A stretch of DNA of 26,130 bases from CAYFHQ01 sp964342805 (lineage in GTDB: Bacteria > Bacillota > Clostridia > Peptostreptococcales > Acidaminobacteraceae): the NCBI GenBank assembly GCA_964342805.1, contig CAYFHQ010000048.1, positions 1 to 26,130 on the forward strand, given 5' to 3'. Below are positions 15,764 through 23,742 of this stretch, piece after piece. Within the stretch, counting starts at the first letter, position 1; the number at the start of each line of letters is the position of its first letter. A program made the translations under genes and the position numbers. The notes beneath the pieces are model-generated. The model was not told the origin of the DNA and did no database searches. It was given only the letters and a program-made list of their open reading frames with translations.

Positions 15764-16669
15764 ATGAAAGAAGACATCCTAAAAGTCGACCAAGTCAACA
15801 AGCGTATTAAAGGACGGCATATTATAAAAGACGTCACAATCCGCATCAAAAAAGGAGAGGTTTTGGGGTTTTTAGGTCCCAATGGGGCAGGGAAATCCAC
15901 CACCCTACGAATGATTGTGGGCCTGTCAAAGCCAGACGATGGCCGGATTACCATTGATGGTCACGATATTCAAAGGGACTATGTCAAGGCCATGGCCCAG
16001 GTAGGCTGCATGATTGAGGGGCCAGACATGTACAACAACATGACAGGTCTTCAAAACCTGGAAATGCTCAACCTGATGGGGAGCCGAGCACCCCGGTCAG
16101 AAGTGGACCGGTTGGTGGCACTGGTCGGCCTTGAAAACCGCATTGGCGACAAACTCAAGGAGTACTCCATGGGCATGAAACAAAGGTTGGGCCTAGCGGC
16201 AGCCCTCCTCCATAGCCCCAAGCTACTGGTCCTCGACGAACCCACCAATGGCCTTGACCCCCAGGGTATTTATGAGTTCCGTCAGATCGTTGAAGAACTG
16301 GCAGCCAGCGGAGTAGCAGTCCTCATTTCCTCCCATTTAATCAGTGAGGTCCAGCTCATGTGTGACCAAGTGGCCATTATCAACCAAGGGGAGATCATCC
16401 GCTATGGCCCGGTGGAAGACCTGGTGGACGCTGGGGAAGTGGTCTGGAAGACTTCTGACAATGGGCAAATGTTGAACCTACTGAACCGGTTGAATATTGA
16501 AGCCAGAATAGACCATGAGGGTGTAGTGGCCCGGGTGGCAGAGGGGCAGGTGGCCAGCATCAATCGCAGGCTGGTCTCAGAAACCATTGACCTCTATGAG
16601 GTTATCCGAACAGAAAAGACCCTGGAAGAACTCTTTTTAGAGATGACAGAAAACCAGAAGATCCTATAG
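15764..16669 (+). CDS. ABC transporter ATP-binding protein, BcrA type
   Basis: This is a 301-aa cytoplasmic ATPase. Walker A is GPNGAGKST (38-46), the signature is YSMGMKQRLG (132-141), Walker B is LLVLDEPTNGLDP (152-164) and the H-loop is SSHLISE. The region VGCMIEGPDMY in place of a canonical Q-loop is typical of the bacitracin/drug-export BcrA group. A C-terminal regulatory segment follows the nucleotide-binding domain. The ATG has AGGAGG 5 nt upstream. It forms a transporter with the ABC-2 permease encoded 19 nt downstream. The likely role is export of, or defence against, an antimicrobial peptide or lipid; the substrate is not readable. Confidence 0.94.
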   Translation: MKEDILKVDQVNKRIKGRHIIKDVTIRIKKGEVLGFLGPNGAGKSTTLRMIVGLSKPDDGRITIDGHDIQRDYVKAMAQVGCMIEGPDMYNNMTGLQNLEMLNLMGSRAPRSEVDRLVALVGLENRIGDKLKEYSMGMKQRLGLAAALLHSPKLLVLDEPTNGLDPQGIYEFRQIVEELAASGVAVLISSHLISEVQLMCDQVAIINQGEIIRYGPVEDLVDAGEVVWKTSDNGQMLNLLNRLNIEARIDHEGVVARVAEGQVASINRRLVSETIDLYEVIRTEKTLEELFLEMTENQKIL

Positions 16670-16688
16670 GGAAAAGAAGGAGGTGGCC

Positions 16689-17690
16689 ATGCAATATTTG
16701 GTACAGAATGAAATCAAAAAAATGCTCAACAGTAGAAAACCCTTCCTGATTGTCACCCTGCTTCTAATCTTCATAGCCCTTTTTGCCTATGGGGAGCAGT
16801 ACACCTATGAAAAGAGTTTGGAACGGCTTGAGGTGATTTCCAGTGACTTGCTTTTTGACTGGGAGAACTTGGCCCGCCAGCAGGTCAAGGACATGGAACG
16901 ACGCATGTCCAGCCCCTACATGTCCGAGGAGGGCAAGCGGTCTCTTGCCCTGGAGATTGAGCAGCTAAAGTACTTTATTGAAAATGATATCAACCCCATA
17001 ACCCCCAGCGCAGCCAAGTTTGCCGGGCGATTTGCAGAACAGGGGATCGTCTTACTCATCCCCCTCCTGGTCATTATCCTGGCAGCGGATATTGTGTCTG
17101 GGGAGTTCAGTAATCGGACCGTCAAGGTTCTGGTGACCCGGGCAGTACCCCGGTGGAAAATCCTCCTGTCAAAAGCCCTGGCCCTTTATGCCATGGTCAC
17201 CGTGGTCATTCTTTTGTCTGCCCTGATTGCGATTTTTGTCTCCGTTCTCTTCTTTGGTCGCTTTGGTTTTGACGAACCGGTCATTACGGGTTTCTCCCTG
17301 GGTAGCCAGGGCCTAAACGTGTCCAATGTGATCGAAGTCAGCCAGTTCCAGTACTTAATTTTGGTCTATTCCCTAGCCTGGTTTGTCTCCTTGGTCATTG
17401 GGAGCATTACCTTTATGATCTCCGTCTTGGTCAGAAGCACTTCGGCTTCAATAGGCATTATTATGACCGCCTTAATCGGAGGCCAGTTTATCCAGTTTCT
17501 CCTGTCCGACTGGGAGTTGGTCAAGTACTTCTTTGTGACCAACATGAACCTGCCCAACTACCTCAGCGGCGACCTGCAGTTTGTCGAGGGCATGTCCCTG
17601 GGCTTTTCTGTGACCGTGCTCAGTGCTTGGGCCCTGGGGGCCATGGTGGTTAGTTTTGTCGTTTTTCAAAAGAAAGATATTTTGGTCTAG
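16689..17690 (+). CDS. ABC-2 type transporter permease
   Basis: This is a 333-aa membrane protein. One helix near the N-terminus (about 18-35) is followed by a large, charged extracytoplasmic segment (about 38-110). Five further hydrophobic helices follow, including IVLLIPLLVIILAADIVSG with the conserved SGEFSNRTVKVLVTR cytoplasmic turn typical of ABC-2 permeases. The ATG at 16689 was preferred over GTG 16683 because that GTG overlaps the AAGGAGG ribosome binding site. It partners with the BcrA-type ATPase. The SGNH hydrolase gene starts 11 nt after its stop, so all three are one operon. Confidence 0.92.
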   Translation: MQYLVQNEIKKMLNSRKPFLIVTLLLIFIALFAYGEQYTYEKSLERLEVISSDLLFDWENLARQQVKDMERRMSSPYMSEEGKRSLALEIEQLKYFIENDINPITPSAAKFAGRFAEQGIVLLIPLLVIILAADIVSGEFSNRTVKVLVTRAVPRWKILLSKALALYAMVTVVILLSALIAIFVSVLFFGRFGFDEPVITGFSLGSQGLNVSNVIEVSQFQYLILVYSLAWFVSLVIGSITFMISVLVRSTSASIGIIMTALIGGQFIQFLLSDWELVKYFFVTNMNLPNYLSGDLQFVEGMSLGFSVTVLSAWALGAMVVSFVVFQKKDILV

Positions 17691-17701
17691 GAGGTGGGCG
17701 T

Positions 17702-18523
17702 ATGGAGACGCTTAAAAAGGTAGCTTGGCCCCTTTTATTTGTACTTGTATTGGCCATGAGCCTGGTCTTTCTGGGTGGTTTTGCCCAGGTCTTGGCCATC
17801 ACCCAGACCCAGGAGGTTGAAAACAGGGAGAGTCAAGTTGACCCTAGGAGTACCGATTTGAGTAGTGGACAAGAAGAGAACAAACCCCTTTCAACAGATG
17901 CGCCCCCACCCCAAACCCTCTTGATCCTTGGGGACTCCATTGGGGCCGGGATTGGCGACGAGCGGAGTCTTGGCATTGGTGGTCGAATGCTAGGGGCAAT
18001 GGATTTTGAGGAGGCTGACGCCCTTAATCTGGTTAACCAGGCTGTCCCCGGGTCCGTGACAGCGGACTTGGTAGACCTCTTGAAGCGGGGCCAGGTGGAC
18101 CAGTCCATCCAAGAGGCGAAAACCATTGTGGTCTCCATCGGAGGCAACAACCTCAACCGAATGCGCAATGCGGACACCAGTCTCAAGGTCATAGAGTTTG
18201 AAGACCGCTTGTTGACTCACTTACAGGGTCTTGAAGAAGTCTTGACCTATATCCATGAAAGAAACAGCCAGGTGGACCTTGTCCTCTTAGGCCTGTACAA
18301 TCCCTATGGGCAGACCTCAGCCCTGGAGGATATTCGCTTGCTCCATGAATGGAACTATCAGTCCAGGACCAAACTCTTGGAGGTGGGAGGAACCTATTAT
18401 GTTCCCCTCTATGATGTCTTTAATGGCCAGCTGGACACCTACTTGTCCATTGACGACTTCCACCCCAGTGGGGCAGGTTATCAGCGGATCGCAGACCTGG
18501 TCATTGAAATACTTGGAGACTAA
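17702..18523 (+). CDS. Membrane-anchored SGNH/GDSL hydrolase
   Basis: This 273-aa protein has an N-terminal hydrophobic segment (about 9-31, signal anchor or signal peptide) and a polar, low-complexity linker (about 35-70). An SGNH hydrolase domain follows: LGDSIGAG with nucleophile Ser79, GGNN (147-150) and DDFHPSG with catalytic Asp251 and His254. It should act outside the membrane as an esterase or lipase. Candidate substrates are lysophospholipids, acylated peptides or acetylated wall glycans. The start has GAGGTGGGC upstream. It is the third gene of an ABC exporter operon and ends at a terminator. A functional link to the transporter is inferred. Confidence 0.92.
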   Translation: METLKKVAWPLLFVLVLAMSLVFLGGFAQVLAITQTQEVENRESQVDPRSTDLSSGQEENKPLSTDAPPPQTLLILGDSIGAGIGDERSLGIGGRMLGAMDFEEADALNLVNQAVPGSVTADLVDLLKRGQVDQSIQEAKTIVVSIGGNNLNRMRNADTSLKVIEFEDRLLTHLQGLEEVLTYIHERNSQVDLVLLGLYNPYGQTSALEDIRLLHEWNYQSRTKLLEVGGTYYVPLYDVFNGQLDTYLSIDDFHPSGAGYQRIADLVIEILGD

Positions 18524-18527
18524 TCAA

Positions 18528-18555
18528 AAACCGTCGGACAACCCGGCGGTTTTTT
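18528..18555 (+). terminator. Rho-independent terminator of the ABC/SGNH operon
   Basis: The stem CCGTCGG (18531-18537) with CCGGCGG (18543-18549), extended by A-T pairs and containing one G-U pair, has a 5-nt loop and is followed by six T. It starts 5 nt after the SGNH stop codon. Confidence 0.87.
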
Positions 18556-18581
18556 CCGTGTTTTCTAACAAAAAAGACAAA

Positions 18582-18613
18582 TTGACAAAAAGTAAACAAA
18601 AACAGTGTATAAT
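18582..18613 (+). promoter_or_regulatory. Putative promoter of the flavodiiron gene with long spacer
   Basis: A perfect TTGACA (18582-18587) and a perfect TATAAT (18608-18613) stand 20 bp apart, three more than optimal, in an A-rich stretch. The leader to the gene is about 125 nt. The long spacer could mean that an activator or DNA twist is needed, or that only the -10 is used. Confidence 0.55.
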
Positions 18614-18745
18614 AATGATTGCCAAGATGTAATCAATACAAAAAGACTAGACATTAAACCAATAGGATATATTCAAGTGATGAAAGCGGCCAAGCCATGA
18701 CAAGCCCTGAGGGACGGATAGGTGGCGGGCATGAAAGGGGAAACC

Positions 18746-20011
18746 ATGAGTATTTCAAAAGTGACGGAAGGCATATATAAGTTAACGGCCAATGTGGAAG
18801 ATATTTTGTTTGAAGGCCTTTGGGACATTCCAGAAGGGGTGTCACTGAACTCATTTGTAGTCAAAGGGGAAAAGACTGCATTGATCGACGGCTTTTGTGG
18901 ATGGGACGGTATGCCAGAGACCTTCCTGGGCAAGTTGAAGGAAATGGACCTGAGTCTGGAATCCATCGACTATATCATTATCAACCACATGGAACCAGAC
19001 CACTCCGGTTGGATTGAAGGGATTAGAAATCTGAAAGAAGACGTTCAGATTATCTGTAGCATGGCAGCCAGCAAAATGCTAGAAGCCTTCTATGGTCACG
19101 TGGACAATGTACGGGTGGTAAAAGACGGCGAAACCCTGGACCTGGGCAATGGCCGAGTTCTGCAGTTTATATCAGCACCAGGTGTTCACTGGCCTGACAC
19201 CATCTTTACCTTTGACCAGCTATCCGGAACCCTCTTCTGTTGTGACGCCTTTGGGTCATACGGTAGTGTTGGAGAAAAGGGCTATGACGACCAGTTGACC
19301 CAAGAAGAACTGGACTTCTATGAAAAGGAAGCTGTTCGTTACTATGCCAATATCGTTGCAGCCTTCTCTCGAATGGTCGTTAAGGCCCTTCAAAAAGCTG
19401 GTGGCATTGATATTAAGATCATTGCACCGGGTCACGGTCTTGTGTGGAGAAAAGACCCCATGAAGATTGTTAACGACTATGCTCGTTATGCCTCCTACCA
19501 GGACGGCCCTGCCAAGGAAAAGATCACCCTCCTCTGGGGGAGCATGTACGGCATGACCAAGAAGGGTGTGGACAAGGCAGTAGAGGTACTTGAGAAGACA
19601 GGTATTGAATACGACGTCATTAACATCATGGAAACGTCTTGGGGCTTTATCCTGGGCTCTGTATGGGAGTCAACAGGTGTCATTCTGGGTATGCCAACTT
19701 ATGAGAACAAGATGTTCCCAACCATGGCTGCAGCTCTAGAAGAGATCGGCAAAAAGACCATGAAGAACCGTCAAGCCTTCCGCTTCGGCTCCTTCGGCTG
19801 GTCCGGCGGCGCTGAAAAAGAACTGGCCAAGATCATGGATGAGTGCAAGACTGGTTGGTCCTTTATTCCAAGTGTGGAGTACAAGGGTACGCCTAAGGAA
19901 GACCACTTCCAAGGGATTGAAGCCGGTGTTCTGGAACTGGTTGACCGGGTAAAGGCAGCTGTTCAGGGTGAAGTGAGCGAGCAAGTAGCCGGCCAAGAAA
20001 AAGCCAGCTAG
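18746..20011 (+). CDS. Flavodiiron protein (FprA-type A-type flavoprotein, O2/NO reductase)
   Basis: This 421-aa cytosolic protein has a metallo-beta-lactamase-like diiron domain and a flavodoxin domain. All iron ligands are present: HMEPDH (His81, Glu83, Asp85, His86), His148 in PGVHWPD, Asp167 in CCDAFGS and His230 in APGHG. The FMN-binding loop is GSMYGMTKKG (about 265-274). It reduces oxygen to water or nitric oxide to nitrous oxide using electrons from rubredoxin or a flavin reductase, protecting an anaerobe. The ATG at 18746 follows AAAGGGGAAA and the family N-terminus begins there; an upstream GTG would add eight unrelated residues. It is monocistronic with a terminator downstream. Confidence 0.95.
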   Translation: MSISKVTEGIYKLTANVEDILFEGLWDIPEGVSLNSFVVKGEKTALIDGFCGWDGMPETFLGKLKEMDLSLESIDYIIINHMEPDHSGWIEGIRNLKEDVQIICSMAASKMLEAFYGHVDNVRVVKDGETLDLGNGRVLQFISAPGVHWPDTIFTFDQLSGTLFCCDAFGSYGSVGEKGYDDQLTQEELDFYEKEAVRYYANIVAAFSRMVVKALQKAGGIDIKIIAPGHGLVWRKDPMKIVNDYARYASYQDGPAKEKITLLWGSMYGMTKKGVDKAVEVLEKTGIEYDVINIMETSWGFILGSVWESTGVILGMPTYENKMFPTMAAALEEIGKKTMKNRQAFRFGSFGWSGGAEKELAKIMDECKTGWSFIPSVEYKGTPKEDHFQGIEAGVLELVDRVKAAVQGEVSEQVAGQEKAS

Positions 20012-20115
20012 GGTGGCCCTTTCACCTCATGTGTCGCAAACCACTGGCCCCAATAGACCTACAGGGAAAGAGAAAGCCCACTAGGCAATAAAGAACAAGT
20101 ATATGAAGCAATAAC

Positions 20116-20159
20116 AAAGGCGATTCAAGGGAGCTAGACTCCACTTGAATCGCCTTTTT
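20116..20159. terminator. Bidirectional terminator between flavodiiron and GNAT genes
   Basis: A perfect 14-bp stem (AAAGGCGATTCAAG at 20116-20129 with 20144-20157), with an inner GGAG/CTCC pairing in the loop, is followed by TTTTTG on the plus strand. On the minus strand it ends in TTTGTTATT. It lies between the two convergent genes and can serve both. Confidence 0.85.
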
Positions 20160-20178
20160 GTATGGGATGGTTCTTTTT

Positions 20179-21134
20179 CTATAACTTCATCTCCAGTTCC
20201 ATACCCCCGTCATAAACGGACTTGGGTTCAAAACCAGCGTTGAGGTAGACCTTCTTGGCGTCGATGTTCTCCCGGGCTACGCCGATGGCAAGTTTGTCTG
20301 CCCCAGCCTCTCTCAGGTAGTCTACAGCCCACTTGACCATGAGCTTACCATAGCCCTTGTTCTGGAATTGCTTGTCGATAATAATGATATCGATATGGAA
20401 GACGTCCTTCTTCTTGTCCACGTCCAGAACCAGGAGGCCCACTGCCACGTCGCCTTCCATTTGGACAAAGGCGGTCTTGGTCTTGTAGAGGAGGGACATG
20501 GCTACAGAGGACTTGGCGTCCAGAACAAACTCCCTCTGGTCTTCAAAAATGGATAGGTTAAGGGCATTCCAGAAGTTCTTCTTGTTGACCTTGACCATCT
20601 TTGTGTTCTCGGGGAAGGTCAGCAAGGAAGCGACGGTTTCCCGGGAGTCCCGGCGGAAGTAGCGCCACGAGTTGTCGACCATTTCAAAGGTCTGGTCTTC
20701 GTTGACAATGTTTACGAAGGACACATCCTTGTCAAAGTCAAAGTAAAGGTGGCAGCCGAAACCAAGGAAGTCCATGGAACCCGCATCGTAGCCATCGGCC
20801 TTTCCGAAGAGCATGCCATTGCCTTCTTCGTCATAGGACAGGGCCTTTTTCCAAATGGTCTTGGACAGGAAGTCTTTGTTCTTGAGGGCCATGACCAGCT
20901 TGAGCAAGTCGTCAGCTGTTGCAGAGAAGACACCGTCCACCTGGAAGTCCACGGGGATGTCCACCAGGTAGCGGGTGTCCTTGGTGGTCTTGACTTCTTT
21001 TTTTCTGTTTTCAAAACCATAATGCTCATTATGTAAGATTTGGTCGTTTTTCATGAGAACAAAATGCCCGGAGTAGTCCCACTTTTCTGCCACGGCATCC
21101 AACGACGTTTTTACTGTTGTCGATCTAGTTTCAT
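20179..21134 (-). CDS. GNAT acetyltransferase fused to a degenerate beta-lactamase-like domain, frameshifted near its start
   Basis: The C-terminal ~150 residues form a GNAT N-acetyltransferase domain, with acetyl-CoA motif QFQNKGYG (about 256-263) and NIDAKKVYLNAGFEP. The N-terminal part looks like fragments of a serine beta-lactamase/esterase fold (YSGHFVLMKNDQILHNEHYGFENRKK, then DGVFSATADDLLKLVMALKN). The stretch between them that would carry SxxK and YxN is missing, so it cannot act as a penicillin-type hydrolase. The ATG at 21134 has a perfect AAGGAG 6 nt upstream, but its frame stops after MKLDRQQ. The long frame resumes one base back (VKTSLDAVAEKW). The total of 956 nt is one short of whole codons, which fits a single A lost in CAACAAG. 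Either the gene is broken, the base is a sequence error, or translation slips. Confidence 0.75.
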
Positions 21135-21187
21135 TCTGTACTCCTTTTCGTCCTCCACGACGTCTCGTGGCATTGATCACTGGTATA

Positions 21188-21240
21188 ATTATACTTTCGA
21201 CTCTTCGCAACTTCAATAAAAATTTTTGAATGTAATAAAA
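21188..21240 (-). promoter_or_regulatory. Strong promoter of the GNAT gene with AT-rich upstream element
   Basis: On the minus strand TTGAAG (21216-21211) and TATAAT (21193-21188) have a 17-bp spacer. Directly upstream of the -35 box lies a stretch of A- and T-tracts (21217-21240) that could act as an UP element. Transcription would start near 21180, which rules out any translation start upstream of that point. Confidence 0.8.
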
Positions 21241-21371
21241 ATTTTATTGAATTGTCGCTGGCTACCAATGAAAGGAGCTGGTTTTTAGGCTTTCAAAAAA
21301 TGGCTTTCATGATACACTTAAGCCAAATCTAAGCTAGACCAAAGCTGACATCCAATAACCCCACACAAGTC

Positions 21372-21391
21372 ATGAAATGGGAGTATTTCAT
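21372..21391 (+). promoter_or_regulatory. Inverted repeat holding the ribosome binding site of the MFS gene
   Basis: The 7-bp arms ATGAAAT (21372-21378) and ATTTCAT (21385-21391) enclose GGGAGT, whose GGGAG is the only Shine-Dalgarno-like sequence before the ATG at 21392. The second arm touches the start codon. It could be an RNA hairpin modulating translation or a protein-binding operator. Confidence 0.5.
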
Positions 21392-22576
21392 ATGAATCAA
21401 CCACACCCGTCAAAGGGGGCGCCATCCGGCGCAACACAAAAAGAAATCAATATGATGATCCTCATGCGGCTGATCTACTCAGTCTTCAAGAGTTTCGTCC
21501 TGATTTATATCAATATCTACCTGTGGAAGGTGGGCAAGAGCATGCAGGCAGTGGCCGTCTTTAATATTGCCAACTACTTTGCTGCAACCGTGTCCTTCTA
21601 TGTGGGCAATATGATCGCCCTGAAGAACATGCGTTACAACTATATCCTGTCCTCCCTGTCCTTTATGGTGGCCTTTGGTCTGACTGGCTTGTTTTCAGAG
21701 ACCATTTCGTCTTATGCCATCCTCATAGGCCTCTTGGGAGGCACCGGTGACGGCCTTTTTTTCTTTAACCTCAACTCCTTCCAGTCCAGCCAGTTGGACA
21801 CGGAGTCCATTGACCGTTTTATGAGCATTAATGGAGCCTTGTCCAAGGCCTCAGCCATTATTACACCGGTGGTTTCCGGCTTTGTGATTGAGTTCTACGG
21901 ATTTCGGGTTATGACGGCCATCCTCTTTGGCTTTATTGTCGTCCAGTTCCTCTTGTCCCTAAACATGTCCTCCCATAGTATTACAGTTCTGGGCAGGGTC
22001 AATGTAAAAAAGGTCTTTCGGCGGGATGCCTACCACAAGGTCCTCCTGTCCAACCTCCTTATGCCGCCCTATTCTCAGTTCACGGCCATTGCCAATAGCG
22101 TGTTTCTTTATAGTTTTGTGGTCAGGGAGTCTTTGATTGGAGTCATAAATTCCGCCTTTAGTGTCTTTTCCATTTTAATGTTCATCGTCTACCGGAGGAC
22201 CCTGCGGCTGGCCAGTCGTAGGAAGGTCATGGGCCTTGGAGCCCTGGCCTGCGCCATTGTCATCTTGTTGGTCTTCCAGCCGTCCATGTACACCTTTATC
22301 GCATACGGACTTCTGACCTCCATTGGGGCAGCCTTTTTCCAGACGCCCTTGGTGGGCGTCCAGCTGAGAAGTGCCAAGAAGCACTCGGTGGATGAAGGGG
22401 ACATGCTGGGCAATCTCATGCTCCGGGTCATCTTGCTGAACACAGGCCGTGTGGCCTTCTTTACTCTGATGTACTTTTTCTATACGGACTACACATCACC
22501 CATTTTTACCATCCTTCTGGTTTACAACATGATGGTTCCCCTCGTAAGTTACCGGATTGTTCGGGAGGAGATTTAG
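21392..22576 (+). CDS. Major facilitator superfamily transporter
   Basis: This 394-aa integral membrane protein has about 11-12 hydrophobic helices and a cytoplasmic loop near the middle (VNVKKVFRRDAYHK). Typical MFS features include the charged loop after helix 2 (ALKNMRYN) and the YRRTLRLASRRK loop in the second half. The fold suits a proton-driven exporter, but the substrate is unknown. The ATG at 21392 is favoured because GGGAG lies 8 nt before it; an in-frame ATG at 21377 has no ribosome binding site. It is divergent from the GNAT gene and is closed by a terminator shared with the convergent SDR gene. An efflux role is an inference from the stress-type neighbours. Confidence 0.88.
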   Translation: MNQPHPSKGAPSGATQKEINMMILMRLIYSVFKSFVLIYINIYLWKVGKSMQAVAVFNIANYFAATVSFYVGNMIALKNMRYNYILSSLSFMVAFGLTGLFSETISSYAILIGLLGGTGDGLFFFNLNSFQSSQLDTESIDRFMSINGALSKASAIITPVVSGFVIEFYGFRVMTAILFGFIVVQFLLSLNMSSHSITVLGRVNVKKVFRRDAYHKVLLSNLLMPPYSQFTAIANSVFLYSFVVRESLIGVINSAFSVFSILMFIVYRRTLRLASRRKVMGLGALACAIVILLVFQPSMYTFIAYGLLTSIGAAFFQTPLVGVQLRSAKKHSVDEGDMLGNLMLRVILLNTGRVAFFTLMYFFYTDYTSPIFTILLVYNMMVPLVSYRIVREEI

Positions 22577-22610
22577 GCCAAGGCTATAAATCGAATTGAA
22601 TAGAATCAAC

Positions 22611-22643
22611 AAAAGCCAAGCGCAATATGAGCGCTTGGCTTTT
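22611..22643. terminator. Bidirectional terminator between MFS and SDR genes
   Basis: A perfect 13-bp stem (AAAAGCCAAGCGC at 22611-22623 with its complement at 22631-22643) has a 7-nt loop and ends in a T-run in both directions. It lies between two convergent genes. Confidence 0.88.
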
Positions 22644-22715
22644 CTAGTGTTTTGTAGACCCTTTTAGTAAATAGTCGGCTCTATGGTCAAGTTGTTTGAA
22701 TTGATCATATGCCCG

Positions 22716-23639
22716 CTAGAGGTAAGACACCCCAGTCAACTGCTCGGAAAGCGTCCAGAGTCTGTCCTGGCTGACCTGGTCATGGGACCGCTTGGAGGAT
22801 TTCACAAGAATGGGGTAGCCGGTATTGCCTGTGAATCCGTCTGGGCCATAATACTGGCCGCCTTTAGCATTCGGGTCTGTGGCCGCCCGCAGGATGGGCA
22901 GGGCACCCATGGCTGCGCTTTGCATGGTTCGGCTCATAATGGGTTTCATGAGTTTACCCATGAGGGTCTTTTCCATATGGCTTCCCAGATTGGTCTGGGC
23001 ACCACCGGGGTGGGCTGCCAGGGAAATCGCCGGGATATTGTCCGCTTCAAATTTCCGCTGAAGGGCATAGGTGAAGAGGAGGTTGGCCAGTTTGGACCGA
23101 CCGTAGGCGAAGGAAGGGGAGTAGCCCCTGCCTCCTTCGTATTGGAGGTTGTCAAAGTTAACCCGGGCCATGGTATGGGCACCACTACTCATGGTCACCA
23201 CCCGGGCACCTTCACTGGCCTTAATCACATCCATTAAGAGGCCCGTGAGGGCAAAGTGGCCCAGGTGGTTGGTCCCCAGTTGCAGTTCAAAGCCGTCTTC
23301 TGTTGTTCCGTAAGGTACCATCATGATCCCTGCATTGTTGAGCAGGAGGTCCAGGCGGTCATACTTGGCCGTAAAAGCGGTGGCAAAGGCCCGGATGGAC
23401 TGCTGGCTGGCCAGGTTTAGGTCCATAACTTCAACCTTGGCCTTGGGAACCGCTTGTTTGATTTGAGCCAGGGCAGCCTTAGCCTTAGCCTTGTTTCGGC
23501 AGGCCATAATGACCGTGGCCCCTTGCTTGGCCAGGGCTAAACTTGCTTCATAGCCCATGCCGCTGTTGGCACCGGTGATAATTGCGACTTGACCTTCCTG
23601 AGAAGGGATATTACTTGTAGTCCATGTTTTACTAGCCAT
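22716..23639 (-). CDS. Short-chain dehydrogenase/reductase
   Basis: This is a 307-aa SDR. The nucleotide-binding motif is TGANSGMG (22-29), the NNAG motif is at 101-104 and the catalytic serine region is SSGAH (151-155). The active-site YGRSK has Tyr179 and Lys183. The longer C-terminal region and ACRNKAK after strand 2 place it near retinol-dehydrogenase/protochlorophyllide-reductase-like SDRs, with Arg48 suggesting NADPH preference. The ATG at 23639 has GGAGG 8 nt upstream; an upstream in-frame start would add a polar stretch without a ribosome site. It follows the DJ-1/PfpI gene by 103 nt on the same strand, so it is probably the second gene of that TetR-controlled operon. It likely reduces a carbonyl compound. 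Confidence 0.92.
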   Translation of the reverse strand: MASKTWTTSNIPSQEGQVAIITGANSGMGYEASLALAKQGATVIMACRNKAKAKAALAQIKQAVPKAKVEVMDLNLASQQSIRAFATAFTAKYDRLDLLLNNAGIMMVPYGTTEDGFELQLGTNHLGHFALTGLLMDVIKASEGARVVTMSSGAHTMARVNFDNLQYEGGRGYSPSFAYGRSKLANLLFTYALQRKFEADNIPAISLAAHPGGAQTNLGSHMEKTLMGKLMKPIMSRTMQSAAMGALPILRAATDPNAKGGQYYGPDGFTGNTGYPILVKSSKRSHDQVSQDRLWTLSEQLTGVSYL

Positions 23640-23742
23640 TGATTTGTCCTCCGACTTCTGGTTCTCTTCATCGCCATCTTGGCAATTACTTTTGGCCATA
23701 TAAAGTGGCCTTTGACAGGGTGTGTTCGCTCTACCTACTTAT

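Noticed and set aside
20179..21216. TTG at 21216 as start of the GNAT fusion protein
   Set aside because: That codon lies in the -35 region of the gene's own promoter and would precede the transcript start.
22683..23237. 184-aa plus-strand reading frame over the SDR gene
   Set aside because: It is antisense to a gene with complete SDR motifs and has no family features; it is a reading-frame shadow.
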